Assembly: GCA_959020715.1 (NCBI GenBank)
Contig: CAUESV010000013.1
Location: 1 to 53,627, forward strand
DNA length: 53,627 bases
Direction of reading: 5' to 3'
Source: an uncultured Collinsella sp.
GTDB taxonomy: Bacteria; Actinomycetota; Coriobacteriia; Coriobacteriales; Coriobacteriaceae
Shown: positions 33,587 through 42,879 of the stretch, piece by piece
Layout: each line of letters opens with the position of its first letter
How positions within the stretch are numbered: the first letter of the stretch is position 1
Notes under the pieces: generated by a model
Database searches by the model: none
Seen by the model: only the letters and a program-made list of their open reading frames with translations
Told to the model about the DNA's origin: nothing
Made by a program: the position numbers and the translations under genes

Positions 33587-34972
33587 CTAATTCCAAGACT
33601 GTTGATGCTCTTCGTAGGTTTGCGAGAAGTACTCCTCGTCCTGCGTGATGTAGAAATACAGGTCATCGGAGTCGCTCGGCTCAAGCGTGGCCTTGAGTGC
33701 CTCGAGCGACGGAGAGCAGATGGGCGTGGGCGGCAGGCCCTCGTGCTTATAGGTGTTATACGGACTATCGCTCTGCAGGTCGTCGGCGGTAACCTCGCCA
33801 CCGGTGACATACATCATGGTCGCATCGCTATTGAGGTAACGCAGGCCATCGAGCTTGCCGGCAAGGCGGTTGTAGAAGACCGAGGCCACGTGCGCACGTT
33901 GATCGGCGTTGAGGCCCTCGCGCTCAACGATGGAGGCCAAGTTGACGATGTCGTAGTCGGACATCTCCACGCCATAGCGCTCCTTGATCTTGGCCTCGCA
34001 GCTGGCAAAGTCAAGCGACTTGTACTCGGTCTTAAACTGATCGAGCATAGCGCGAATCACGTCATCGGTCGTCGGCGAATCGCCCAACGAATAAGTCTTG
34101 GGGAACAAGAAACCCTCAAGCGAGTCGTTGGCGGCGCCCTTAAGGAAGCTATAGTCGTCCACGTAGTTGGAGGCCTTGGCCTGGTTGAGGAAGTCTTCCT
34201 TAGAGATACCGTCGTAGGCCTGGGCCACACGGTCGGCGACTTGATCGACCGTTAGGCCCTCAGGGATAGTCAGAGCATTGGAGCCCGCGTTGGGGCCTTC
34301 CATGAGCTGCTGAACCACCTTAATCGCGTCCATGAGCGTGTTGAACGAGTAGGTGCCAGGCTTAAGCGACATATCGGCGTTAAGCTTTTTCACCGCCGCA
34401 TAGTAATCCTTGGGATTCTCGACGATATGGTTCTCGGAGAGAATCGAGGCGATCGTATCGCCCGAAGCACCATCAGGAATGGTCACCGTAACCTGCTGAC
34501 CAGCCGTGACCTTCGTATCCTCACCGGCAAAGAAGCCCTTGACGGCCGGCACGACAAAGAAAGCGATCGCAACAAGCGCGAGCACCGCCACCACAACGCC
34601 GATGATCATGGGAACCGGAGAACTCTTCTTTTGAGCACCGCGACGAGCATGCGTGTTGTAGCTCGAGCGGGTCGCCGGAGCAACGCCATGCGAACCGCGA
34701 GTGTGATACGAATGCGATTGAAGGGCCTGAGTTCGCTGGGTAGGCGCCTGCTGCTTAAAGCGGGTACCGCCTGCAGGCTGGGCCGTACGAGCAGTGGTTT
34801 GCTGAGCCGTCCGTAGAGCAGGTTGAGCCGAACGAGCGGGGGACTGCACCGGGCGCGCGGCAGGCTGAGCTGCACGCTGCTTCGGCTGTGCCGGACGCTG
34901 GCCAGGCTGGGCAGGGCGCGACGCCGGCTGCCGTGTACGATTCTGCTGGCGCGGATCGGAAGCGCTAGGCAT
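33587..34972 (-). CDS. mltG: Endolytic transglycosylase MltG
   Basis: MltG cuts nascent peptidoglycan and ends glycan strands. The 461-residue protein starts MPSASDPRQQN and overlaps ruvX by 8 nt. It has a long cytoplasmic tail (residues 1-120) rich in Gln, Pro, Ala and Arg, one membrane segment (MIIGVVVAVLALVAIAFFVV) and an extracellular YceG domain. The catalytic Glu is in NLASIVEREGLNADQR. Near the end NTYKHEGLPPTPICSPS is the conserved YceG motif. The repeated PAQPxQR-type tail is unusual in its length. Confidence 0.93.
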   Translation of the reverse strand: MPSASDPRQQNRTRQPASRPAQPGQRPAQPKQRAAQPAARPVQSPARSAQPALRTAQQTTARTAQPAGGTRFKQQAPTQRTQALQSHSYHTRGSHGVAPATRSSYNTHARRGAQKKSSPVPMIIGVVVAVLALVAIAFFVVPAVKGFFAGEDTKVTAGQQVTVTIPDGASGDTIASILSENHIVENPKDYYAAVKKLNADMSLKPGTYSFNTLMDAIKVVQQLMEGPNAGSNALTIPEGLTVDQVADRVAQAYDGISKEDFLNQAKASNYVDDYSFLKGAANDSLEGFLFPKTYSLGDSPTTDDVIRAMLDQFKTEYKSLDFASCEAKIKERYGVEMSDYDIVNLASIVEREGLNADQRAHVASVFYNRLAGKLDGLRYLNSDATMMYVTGGEVTADDLQSDSPYNTYKHEGLPPTPICSPSLEALKATLEPSDSDDLYFYITQDEEYFSQTYEEHQQSWN

Positions 34973-35393
34973 GCGAAACCTCCTCGTTTTTACGATCGAG
35001 CCACGTCTGCAAAAACAGGCTGGCGGCAATCATGTCGATCTTGCCCCTCATCTGCTTTTCGTTGAGGCCCTGCTCGCGCAGGATACGCTTGGCCTCCTGC
35101 GAAGACAGACGCTCGTCCTCAAACTCCAGCGGAAGATCGAGCTCGTCGGCAATCTTTTGCGCCACAGCGGCAACGCGCTCGGCCTGGGGGCCGGGCTCAC
35201 CGGCCATGGTCAAGGGACGTCCGCTTACCAGGATATCGGGCTCATAGTCCTCGACCAGGTAGCGAAACGTCTTGGCCATACCGGTGACCTCGGCAGCCGG
35301 AAGCACCTTGACAGGCATCGCCATCTTGCCATCACGGCTCGAGACGGCAATGCCGATCCTGGTCTCCCCTATGTCCAGCGCGAGCGCGACCAC
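34965..35393 (-). CDS. ruvX: RuvX/YqgF Holliday-junction-resolvase-like protein (putative pre-16S rRNA nuclease)
   Basis: A 142-residue RNase H-fold protein beginning VALALDIGETRIGIAVSS, with the conserved Asp in DIG and FEDERLSSQEA later. It starts at GTG 35391-35393 with no strong ribosome-binding site. YqgF homologs process the 5' end of 16S rRNA in E. coli. The gene sits between alaS and mltG, a frequent arrangement. Confidence 0.92.
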   Translation of the reverse strand: MVALALDIGETRIGIAVSSRDGKMAMPVKVLPAAEVTGMAKTFRYLVEDYEPDILVSGRPLTMAGEPGPQAERVAAVAQKIADELDLPLEFEDERLSSQEAKRILREQGLNEKQMRGKIDMIAASLFLQTWLDRKNEEVSHA

Positions 35394-35402
35394 AGCGACT
35401 TC

Positions 35403-38060
35403 TTAGGCGCCGAGCGCGGTCTTAGCGGCCGCGAGGGCATCGGCGATACCGGCGGCGTTCTTGCCACCGGCCTGGGCCATGTTGGGACGACCGCCACCGC
35501 GACCATCGACCAGGCCCGCGATCTGCTTGATCACGTTGCCGGCGTGGAAACCTGCCTTCACGGCGTCATCGGAACCGGCAGCGAGCAGCGCAGGCGTGCC
35601 CTTCTCGGTCACGCTGGCAACGACGCAGGCGACGGGGCCGGCGACCTTCTGGTGCACGGTATCCCAGACGTTGCGCAGGTCAGCAGCCTCAAGGCCCTGG
35701 AGCTCAGCGACAACGAGCTTGTAGCCGTCGAGCTCGACGGCGCCCTCGATGGCGCTGGAGATGGCGTCGGAGGAGCCACCGGTCAGAGCCTTCTTGAGCT
35801 TATTGGACGTCTCGCGCAGCTCGACCTGCAGGTTCTCCACACGAGCGGGAACCTCGTCCGCGCGGCACTTGAGCGCAGCGGCAGCGGCGTCAACAAGTGC
35901 CAGGCGGTCGGCCATGTAATCGAGAGCGCCCTTGGAGGTCACGGCCTCGATACGGCGAACGTTGGAGCCCGTAGAGGACTCGGAAATGATCTTGAACAGG
36001 CCGATCTCGGCGGTATTGGCGGCATGGGTGCCACCGCAGAGCTCGCGGGAGAACGGCTGGTCCTCGGCGCCCACGGAGACGACGCGGACGACATCGCCGT
36101 ACTTCTCTCCAAACAGAGCGACAGCGCCGGCAGCCTTAGCCTCGTCGATGCCCATAACACGGGTCACGACCGGCATGGAGGCGAAGATCTGCTGGTTGAC
36201 CAGGTCCTCGACAGCCTTGAGCTGCTCGGAGGAAAGGGCCTCGAAGTGCGTAAAGTCAAAGCGCAGGTGCTCGGGCGTCACCAGCGAGCCGGCCTGGGAG
36301 ACGTGCTCGCCCAGGACCTGCTTAAGGGCAGCGTCGAGCAGGTGCGTGGCGGTGTGGTTGCGGCGCAGGAAGCCACGGCGCTCGGCGTCAAGCGCGGCGG
36401 TCACAGCGGCACCGACAGTCAGCGTGCCATCGGCAACGTGCGCTACGTGGGCATACAGGCCGTTGTGGTTCTTGGTGTCGGCAACGGTCAGAACAACGCC
36501 CTCGGCGGAAAGCTTGCCGGCATCGCCCTGCTGACCACCCATCTCGGCATAGAACGGGGTGCGGTCGAGCACGACCTCGACATCCTCGCCCGCGGCTGCG
36601 GACTCGACGGACTCGCCGTTGCGCACGATGGCGACAACCTTGGCGCCCTCGATCACATCGTTGTCATAGCCGTCGAACTCGGTCGCTGCGACCTTGTCGG
36701 AAAGCTCGACCCACACGTCGTTGAAGCTACCCCAGGCGTCGCCCTTGGCGTTAGCGCGGGCGCGGGCCTTCTGGTCCTCCATGCAGGCAGTGAAGCCGTC
36801 CATGTCGACGTCGTGGCCAGCGGTGCCGGCGATCTCGACGGTCAGATCGATGGGGAAACCAAAGGTGTCGTGCAGCTTAAAGGCGACATCGCCCGGAAGC
36901 ACAGCGCCCTCGGCAAGCGCTGCCAGGGCCTCGTCCAGGTAGACACGGCCATTGTCGAGCGTCGTGGAGAAGCGCTCCTCCTCGGAGGCAACGATACCCT
37001 TGACGAGCGCGACGTTCTTGAGAAGCTCGGGATAGGCTTCGCCCATTTGAGCGTTGACCTCGTCGATGAGCTTGGTCAGGAAGGCGCCCTCGATGCCCAG
37101 CAGGCGACCGTGGAACACGGCACGGCGGAGCAGACGGCGAAGGACGTACTCGCGACCCTCGTTACCGGGAAGGATGCCGTCAGAGATCATGAAGTCGACG
37201 GCACGGGAGTGGTCGGCGATGATGCGAAGAGAACGGCTGGCGCCGGAGTAATCGTCGGCGTCATAGGTCTTGCCGCTGATCTCCTCACCGAGCTTGATGA
37301 GGTGCTGCATCAGATCGCCGTCGTAGTTAGCAGTCTTGTGCTGCATGATAGCGGCCATGCGCTCCAGGCCCATGCCCGTATCGAGGTTGCGGTGCGGCAG
37401 CTCCGGCATGGAGCCGTCCTCCTGGCGGTCGTACTGGGTAAACACGAGGTTCCAGAACTCAAGGAAGCGGTCACAGTCGCAGCCAGGCTTGCAGTCGGGG
37501 CTGCCGCAGCCGACCTCCTCGCCCATGTCAAAGTAGATCTCGGAGCACGGACCGCAGGGGCCGGTGGGGCCAGCGGCCCAGAAGTTGTCGTCCTCGCCCA
37601 AGCGGGAGATGTGGTCCTCGGCAACGCCCAGAGAACGCCACACGTCGTGGGTCTCGTCGTCCTCGGTAAAGACGGTGAAGTACAGGCGGTCGAGCGGCAG
37701 CTTGAACTCCTTGGTGATGAGCTCAAAGGCCCAGGCGCAAGCCTGCTCCTTGGAGACGCCGCCAAAAGAGAAATCGCCGAGCATCTCGAAGAACGACAGG
37801 TGACGGCCGTCCTCGCCGATGCAATCGATGTCATTGGTGCGGACGCACTTCTGGCAGGAGATCGCGCCGATCTCCTTCATGGTCTTCTTGCCCTGGTAGT
37901 ACTCCTTAAACTGGTTCATGCCGGCATTGGCAAGCAGCAGTGAAGGATCGTCGGGGACGAGGGACGAAGAAGGATAGAGCTTAAGACCGCGCTCCTCAAA
38001 GAAGTTGAGGAACTTAGAGCGAATCTCGGCCGTAGTCATTGACGGGTAGTCAGCACTCAT
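35403..38060 (-). CDS. alaS: Alanyl-tRNA synthetase
   Basis: The 885-residue enzyme charges tRNA-Ala. GGAGA lies 8 nt before the ATG at 38058-38060. The class II core opens MTTAEIRSKFLNFFEERGLK, with a Cys-rich zinc site (GCGSPDCKPGCDCDRF), the editing domain HTATHLL and CGGTHAANTAEIG, and the C-terminal GGRPNMAQAGGK motif. No T-box is seen upstream; its 5' side holds only the terminator of the next unit. Confidence 0.96.
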   Translation of the reverse strand: MSADYPSMTTAEIRSKFLNFFEERGLKLYPSSSLVPDDPSLLLANAGMNQFKEYYQGKKTMKEIGAISCQKCVRTNDIDCIGEDGRHLSFFEMLGDFSFGGVSKEQACAWAFELITKEFKLPLDRLYFTVFTEDDETHDVWRSLGVAEDHISRLGEDDNFWAAGPTGPCGPCSEIYFDMGEEVGCGSPDCKPGCDCDRFLEFWNLVFTQYDRQEDGSMPELPHRNLDTGMGLERMAAIMQHKTANYDGDLMQHLIKLGEEISGKTYDADDYSGASRSLRIIADHSRAVDFMISDGILPGNEGREYVLRRLLRRAVFHGRLLGIEGAFLTKLIDEVNAQMGEAYPELLKNVALVKGIVASEEERFSTTLDNGRVYLDEALAALAEGAVLPGDVAFKLHDTFGFPIDLTVEIAGTAGHDVDMDGFTACMEDQKARARANAKGDAWGSFNDVWVELSDKVAATEFDGYDNDVIEGAKVVAIVRNGESVESAAAGEDVEVVLDRTPFYAEMGGQQGDAGKLSAEGVVLTVADTKNHNGLYAHVAHVADGTLTVGAAVTAALDAERRGFLRRNHTATHLLDAALKQVLGEHVSQAGSLVTPEHLRFDFTHFEALSSEQLKAVEDLVNQQIFASMPVVTRVMGIDEAKAAGAVALFGEKYGDVVRVVSVGAEDQPFSRELCGGTHAANTAEIGLFKIISESSTGSNVRRIEAVTSKGALDYMADRLALVDAAAAALKCRADEVPARVENLQVELRETSNKLKKALTGGSSDAISSAIEGAVELDGYKLVVAELQGLEAADLRNVWDTVHQKVAGPVACVVASVTEKGTPALLAAGSDDAVKAGFHAGNVIKQIAGLVDGRGGGRPNMAQAGGKNAAGIADALAAAKTALGA

Positions 38061-38131
38061 AGAGGGAATCTCCTCGGTTTCACATCGAAACAGTTCAAAC
38101 GTAACGATATTACCATCCCGCCGCGCAAGTG

Positions 38132-38163
38132 CAAAAAAGAGGGCCAGCACAATGCCGGCCCTT
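38132..38163 (-). terminator. Terminator of the AI-2E-type permease unit
   Basis: On the minus strand AGGGCCGGC and GCTGGCCCT form a stem around ATTGT, followed by CTTTTTTGC. It ends the sigma-factor operon just before alaS. Confidence 0.88.
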
Positions 38164-38212
38164 CAGCGAAATAGCATGTTAGCACGTATGAATGTTAACC
38201 CGAATTACCCCG

Positions 38213-39622
38213 CTAGTTGTCGTCATCGTCCATGGAGCCGTCGATGCCGGTTTTGGTATCGTCGTCCGAGTTGGAGTCATCGTCCTTGGCGAAGGGATTC
38301 TTGAAGAAGCCCGTGGCATCGGGCTGCAGACCAGAGAGCTTAATCCAGGGATTATCGAGCTCGGGCTTGGGCATGGCCTTGGCCTCGGGCGCAGTCTCGT
38401 TGCCGATGAGCTCGGACTCATAGATGAACGTATCGTCTCCAAGCGCGTCATAGGCGGCGACTGGGTTGCCATCGGCATCGCGGTACGGCGTGCCCTTAAA
38501 CACGGCGCCGTCATAGGCCACAAGCTGGCGGCCGGTCTCATTCTCGAAGTAGTACACGAAGATACCCTTGAGGGCCGCACAAAGCGGGATGGCAATAATC
38601 ATACCGATGGGGCCCATGAGTGCCGACCCAATAACGAGCGCCGTGAGACTCATGATGGGATGCACCTGCACCGAGCTCTGCATAACCTTAGGGGAAATCA
38701 CGTTATCGGTGACGTTTTGCGCGACCATCGTCACGATGAGCGTCCATAACGCCAACATGGGGCTGAACATGAAACCGAGCACCGTGGCGATTGCTGCGCT
38801 CACCCAAGGACCGACGACCGGAACCAAATGCATGATGCCGGTAAAGATAGCCATGAGCGCCGCATACGGATGGCCGATGATCATAAAACCGATAAAGGCG
38901 AGGAAACCACCGCAGATGGACGTCACGACCATACCGCGCATATAGCCGCCGACAGAGCGAGAAAGGATGGCGACCATAAAGCGGTACGAGGTCTCCTTCT
39001 CCTGACCAATGATGGTGCAAATCTCGTGGTGCATGCGAGGGTAGTCGCAGGCCATCCAGTAGGCAAGCACCAGGCCAAGGAAGATAACGAACAGCTGCGA
39101 GGCCGTATTGGTGATGAGCGGGAACACACCACGGCCAAGCTCGGCAGCGATCTGAGACACATACTTCGATGCCACGGTAACCAGCGACGAAAGATTATCG
39201 TCCAAATACTCCTTGAGCGGCGTGTTGTTGAGCGTCTTGGCATGCGAGATCATCTCATTGAGATCGCCACCCGCAACACGAAGCTGCTCGGGCAGGCGGC
39301 TCAGGACTTCCATGATCTGACCAAAGAGAATCGGCGACAAGATGCAAACGACACCGACGAGTACGGCAACAACAACAATAAGCGCGATAAGCGAACCAAT
39401 GCCGCGATTCACGCCATGGTGCTCGAGCCAGTTGGTGATCGGGGACATCACAAAGGCAATGATGGAACCAACAGCGAGAAACTCAATAACCGGCGCCAGG
39501 ATGCCCATAAGGTTAAAGATGACAGCGGCGATGACAATACAGCCGACAACAGCCCAAATGCGAAGCGTCAGAATGCGGGTGTCGCGCAGCACGCGATCGG
39601 TTTGTTGGGGGTGCTCACTCAT
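38213..39622 (-). CDS. AI-2E family transporter (YdiK/PerM-like)
   Basis: A 469-residue membrane protein with about eight hydrophobic segments in the AI-2E/PerM pattern, including FLAVGSIIAFVMSPITNWLE and GIMHLVPVVGPWVSAAIA. The family includes sodium antiporters and exporters; substrate is not predictable. After the last membrane segment a hydrophilic tail of about 110 residues ends in a long Asp-rich stretch. Its start overlaps the sigma-factor gene by 4 nt. Confidence 0.88.
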   Translation of the reverse strand: MSEHPQQTDRVLRDTRILTLRIWAVVGCIVIAAVIFNLMGILAPVIEFLAVGSIIAFVMSPITNWLEHHGVNRGIGSLIALIVVVAVLVGVVCILSPILFGQIMEVLSRLPEQLRVAGGDLNEMISHAKTLNNTPLKEYLDDNLSSLVTVASKYVSQIAAELGRGVFPLITNTASQLFVIFLGLVLAYWMACDYPRMHHEICTIIGQEKETSYRFMVAILSRSVGGYMRGMVVTSICGGFLAFIGFMIIGHPYAALMAIFTGIMHLVPVVGPWVSAAIATVLGFMFSPMLALWTLIVTMVAQNVTDNVISPKVMQSSVQVHPIMSLTALVIGSALMGPIGMIIAIPLCAALKGIFVYYFENETGRQLVAYDGAVFKGTPYRDADGNPVAAYDALGDDTFIYESELIGNETAPEAKAMPKPELDNPWIKLSGLQPDATGFFKNPFAKDDDSNSDDDTKTGIDGSMDDDDN

Positions 39623-40410
39623 GAACGAATCATCACTCCGTCGGGGTCGATCTTGTCCTGAATCTTCTTAAGCGTGCGGCGCAGCAGACGCGAAACCTGC
39701 ACCTGCGAGATACCCAGCTTCTTGGCGATCTCAATCTGGGTCATGCCCTTCACAAAGCGCAGCTCGATCACCTCGCGCTCGCGAGGCGAGAAATCACGGA
39801 TGGCTTCCTCGATCACTAGGCGGTCATCGGTAAAGTCGAGCTCGTTGTCGTCGTCGGCGTAACGGTCGAGAATCGAGGGGGCATCGTCGGAATCGGACGC
39901 ACCAGGAGCCTCGATGGGCACCGAGGTATAAGCCGAAGACGATTCCATAGCCTCGAGGACCTCATCGACAGTCACATATAGATACTCAGCGATCTCCTCA
40001 ACCTTGGGCGAACGCTGTAGCTCGTTGGTAAGTTTGTCAGTAGCTTGGTTGACCTTGGCCGAGAGCTCCTGCAGACGACGCGGTACGCGCACGCTCCAGC
40101 CCTTGTCGCGAAAATGGCGTTTGATCTCGCCCAGGATAGTGGGTGTTGCAAACGTCGTGAACTCGAGCCCGCGCTCGGGGTCAAAGCGGTCGATAGCCTT
40201 GAGCAAACCCAGATAGCCGACCTGCATGAGGTCATCGAGCGGCTCGCCGCGATTCTTAAATTTGTTGGCAAGAAACCTTACCAGGTTCATATGGGACATG
40301 ACGAGCTGCTCGCGGGCGTCCGGATCACCGGTCTCCTTGTAACGACGAAACAGCTCGCGGGTTTTCTCCTTGTCCCAAGCGGTCTTACCGCTCCGGGAAC
40401 GTTCGGTCAT
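39619..40410 (-). CDS. RNA polymerase sigma factor, SigB/SigF type
   Basis: A 263-residue sigma-70-family group 3 factor. Region 2 reads LVMSHMNLVRFLANKFKNR, then DLMQVGYLGLLKAIDRFDP and FTTFATPTILGEIKRHFRD. Region 3 has RRLQELSAKVNQAT. Region 4 has IRDFSPREREVIELRFVKG, then TQIEIAKKLGISQVQVSRLL. General-stress sigma factors of this class are held by RsbW-type anti-sigma factors, and an RsbW-like gene lies 1 nt upstream. Confidence 0.93.
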   Translation of the reverse strand: MTERSRSGKTAWDKEKTRELFRRYKETGDPDAREQLVMSHMNLVRFLANKFKNRGEPLDDLMQVGYLGLLKAIDRFDPERGLEFTTFATPTILGEIKRHFRDKGWSVRVPRRLQELSAKVNQATDKLTNELQRSPKVEEIAEYLYVTVDEVLEAMESSSAYTSVPIEAPGASDSDDAPSILDRYADDDNELDFTDDRLVIEEAIRDFSPREREVIELRFVKGMTQIEIAKKLGISQVQVSRLLRRTLKKIQDKIDPDGVMIRS

Positions 40411-40411
40411 A

Positions 40412-40789
40412 TTAGATATCCGCCTTGAGGTCGAGGGAAAGCGTCAGGGGCGCCGCAGTCTTTTCGTAGGAGTCGCACACGCTCGCAAGGATGAGCTCGG
40501 CATACACCGCAGCCTGGTCATCCTCATCAACTGTGGCGTGGTCCCCGAAGGTAAAGGTCATGCCAACGTGGGTCTCATCGACATCGAATTTGATGGTGAT
40601 GTCGTCGGAATCAACAGCCGTGCAGCCAAAGATGAAGGCTTCCTCGGCAGCCATACGGATGTCCTCGATGCGATCTACAGACATGGAGCACAGGGCGCCA
40701 ACATTGGCTGCCGTCATGCGCACAAGGCGAGCGAGACGCGGGTCACCAGCAACGGTCAGCGTGATGGGGCAGGTTGCTTCGCTACTCAT
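40412..40789 (-). CDS. RsbW/SpoIIAB-like ATP-binding protein (probable anti-sigma factor, degenerate)
   Basis: A 125-residue protein with a GHKL-type layout: VDRIEDIRMAAEEAFIFG for the N-box region and a short C-terminal half. In RsbW the N-box reads E-x-x-x-N; here E50 is kept but the Asn position is Phe54, and no clear D-x-G-x-G is seen. The gene ends just before the sigma-B-like gene, the classical place for its anti-sigma partner. ATP binding and kinase activity may be lost. Confidence 0.7.
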   Translation of the reverse strand: MSSEATCPITLTVAGDPRLARLVRMTAANVGALCSMSVDRIEDIRMAAEEAFIFGCTAVDSDDITIKFDVDETHVGMTFTFGDHATVDEDDQAAVYAELILASVCDSYEKTAAPLTLSLDLKADI

Positions 40790-41369
40790 CGCAGGACTCC
40801 TCAGAGGTCTCGGCGGGCGTATAGGTGTAATACTGAGCCGGCCTGGCTACAGACTTGTGAGCCACATCTGCGCCATCGGCGGCCTCGTCCTCGCCAATTA
40901 GGACGCGCTCGGTGGGCTGCTCGGCCTCCGCAGCGGCAGCGGCGAGCTTGCGCTCGGCGTCAGCTGCAGGTGCCTTCACCTTATTGAACAGCTTCTGCAC
41001 GGCACCGGCGGCAGAATCGGTCACGCTCGACACGGCGTTGCTGGCCTCGGCCATACTGCCCGTGACCTCGGAAATGTCGCGAACGACGGCCTCAACCTCA
41101 ACGAGGTTGGACGTCAGGGCGTCAACGGCGGTCTTGCTCGACTTAAGCAGCGGCTCCATCTGGGCAAGTGCCGGTGTAAGCTCGTCGACAGCGCCGTCGA
41201 GTTTTGCCACCACAGGCTGAGCCTCGGCGATGGTGTTGTTGAGGTCGTTCACGGTCTTATCGAGCGAGTCGACAACGGTGCGGGTCTTGCGCAGCGTGAG
41301 CGCGAGCTCAACGATAGCCCACACGCCGGCAACGGCGAGCAGCAGCAAGGCGATTTGAATGGGACTCAT
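40782..41369 (-). CDS. DUF948-like membrane-anchored coiled-coil protein
   Basis: A 195-residue protein: one N-terminal membrane segment (IQIALLLLAVAGVWAIVELA), then a heptad-rich region (VVDSLDKTVNDLNNTIAEAQ and similar) to about residue 130, then an Ala/Glu-rich tail. This fits DUF948, a family found near general-stress genes. It overlaps the RsbW-like gene by 8 nt, so it belongs to the sigma-factor operon. Function is unknown. Confidence 0.75.
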   Translation of the reverse strand: MSPIQIALLLLAVAGVWAIVELALTLRKTRTVVDSLDKTVNDLNNTIAEAQPVVAKLDGAVDELTPALAQMEPLLKSSKTAVDALTSNLVEVEAVVRDISEVTGSMAEASNAVSSVTDSAAGAVQKLFNKVKAPAADAERKLAAAAAEAEQPTERVLIGEDEAADGADVAHKSVARPAQYYTYTPAETSEESCDE

Positions 41370-41469
41370 ACAAGCCTCCCAAAGGAATCGAAATACAGAC
41401 GCTTTTCATGGTACCCCAAAGGGGACCGAACATGCCAAGAGCAGCAACGTGGGACAAAATTATCAGCAG

Positions 41470-42819
41470 CTACTTCGGTGCATTCCCGCTGCGGTCGCGT
41501 TCGCTTTGCTCCACACGCCACTCTTCCCAACCGCGGCCGGCAGGCTGCCAAAAGGCACCACGTTCCAGGCCGTCGGGCAAATAGCGCTGATCGACCCAGC
41601 CTTCGGGATAATCGTGCGGATACTTGTAAACGCCGTACTCATCGCTACCAGGGCGATGGCGATCGCGCAGGTAGCTGGGCACCTCGCGAAGACCACTGCT
41701 GTGGATATCGGCTAGCGCCGCATCGATCGAGGCCTCGCACGCATTGGACTTAGGCGCCAAGCACACATAGAGCGCAGCTTGTGCCAGGTTAATGCGACAT
41801 TCAGGATAGCCAATAACTTCAGCAGATTTAAACGCAGCATGCGCCAGCAAAAGTGCTTGCGGATCGGCATTACCAACGTCCTCAGAAGCCTGAATCATAA
41901 TACGGCGAGCGATAAACTTGGGATCCTCCCCTGCATCGATCATGCGCGCGAGCCAATAGATCGTGGCATCGGGGTCGCTACCGCGCATTGACTTAATAAA
42001 CGCACTGATGATGTCGTAGTGCATGTCACCGTTTTTGTCATACGAAAAGCCTCGACGCGGATTGGCAATCTTTACGTCATCAACGGTGATGGGATAACGC
42101 TCCCCCGCCGCCGGTGCTGGCATTCCCTCGGTATCGGGACGCGTGACGGCAATCTCGCTTGCAAGCTCGAGCGTCGTGAGCGCCGAGCGAGCGTCACCCG
42201 CTGCCAGCGTGCAGATGGTCTTAACCGTATCCTCATCGGCCGAGAACTTACCGTTTAAACCCTGCGGCGCCTCGAGCGCACGCTCAATAAGCGTGGCAAT
42301 ATCCTCATCCTTCAGATGCTCAAGCTCCACCACGCGCCCGCGCGACAACAGTGCCGAGTTGACCTCGAAGTACGGATTCTCCGTCGTGGCGCCAATCATA
42401 ATGACGGTACGGTTCTCAACCGCATGCAGCAAGGCATCCTGCTGCGACTTGGAAAAGCGGTGAATCTCGTCGATGAACAAGATGGTACGGCGGTCATACG
42501 TATTCAGGCGCGTCTTTGCCTCGTCGATCACGCGACGCAGGTCCTTCACGGTACCCGTCACGGCACTGACCTCGACAAACTCGCTCTTGGTATGGTTAGC
42601 AATAATGTGGGCCAGCGTCGTCTTGCCCGTACCGGCTGGCCCGTACAGAATCACACTCGATAGCACGTCGTGCTCAATCGCGGCACGCAGCCATGAGCCC
42701 TTACCGACGGCCTTTTGCTGGCCCACATACTCGTCGAGCGAATTGGGGCGCATGCGCACCGCGATCGGCGCATTTTTAAAGGAACGCTCGCGCGTTGAGG
42801 CAGAAAAAAGGTCGTCCAT
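41470..42819 (-). CDS. rarA: Replication-associated recombination protein A (RarA/MgsA)
   Basis: A clamp-loader-like AAA+ ATPase acting at stalled forks. Of two close ATGs, 42819 has AGGA 5 nt upstream (MDDLFSASTRERSF). The 449-residue protein has YVGQQKAVGKGSWL, Walker A YGPAGTGKTTLAH, Walker B LFIDEIHRFSKSQQDALL, sensor IGATTENPYFEV and the C-terminal tetramer domain with GSDPDATIYWLARM. Length matches E. coli RarA (447). Confidence 0.94.
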   Translation of the reverse strand: MDDLFSASTRERSFKNAPIAVRMRPNSLDEYVGQQKAVGKGSWLRAAIEHDVLSSVILYGPAGTGKTTLAHIIANHTKSEFVEVSAVTGTVKDLRRVIDEAKTRLNTYDRRTILFIDEIHRFSKSQQDALLHAVENRTVIMIGATTENPYFEVNSALLSRGRVVELEHLKDEDIATLIERALEAPQGLNGKFSADEDTVKTICTLAAGDARSALTTLELASEIAVTRPDTEGMPAPAAGERYPITVDDVKIANPRRGFSYDKNGDMHYDIISAFIKSMRGSDPDATIYWLARMIDAGEDPKFIARRIMIQASEDVGNADPQALLLAHAAFKSAEVIGYPECRINLAQAALYVCLAPKSNACEASIDAALADIHSSGLREVPSYLRDRHRPGSDEYGVYKYPHDYPEGWVDQRYLPDGLERGAFWQPAGRGWEEWRVEQSERDRSGNAPK

Positions 42820-42879
42820 AGCCATCCTGTACATCAATCAAAATCGTTGTTGACCAACAGTATACCGAAAGGATACGAA

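Noticed and set aside
34971..37943. 990-codon plus-strand open frame opposite alaS
   Set aside because: It mirrors alaS and ruvX codons; the minus strand has complete alanyl-tRNA synthetase motifs.
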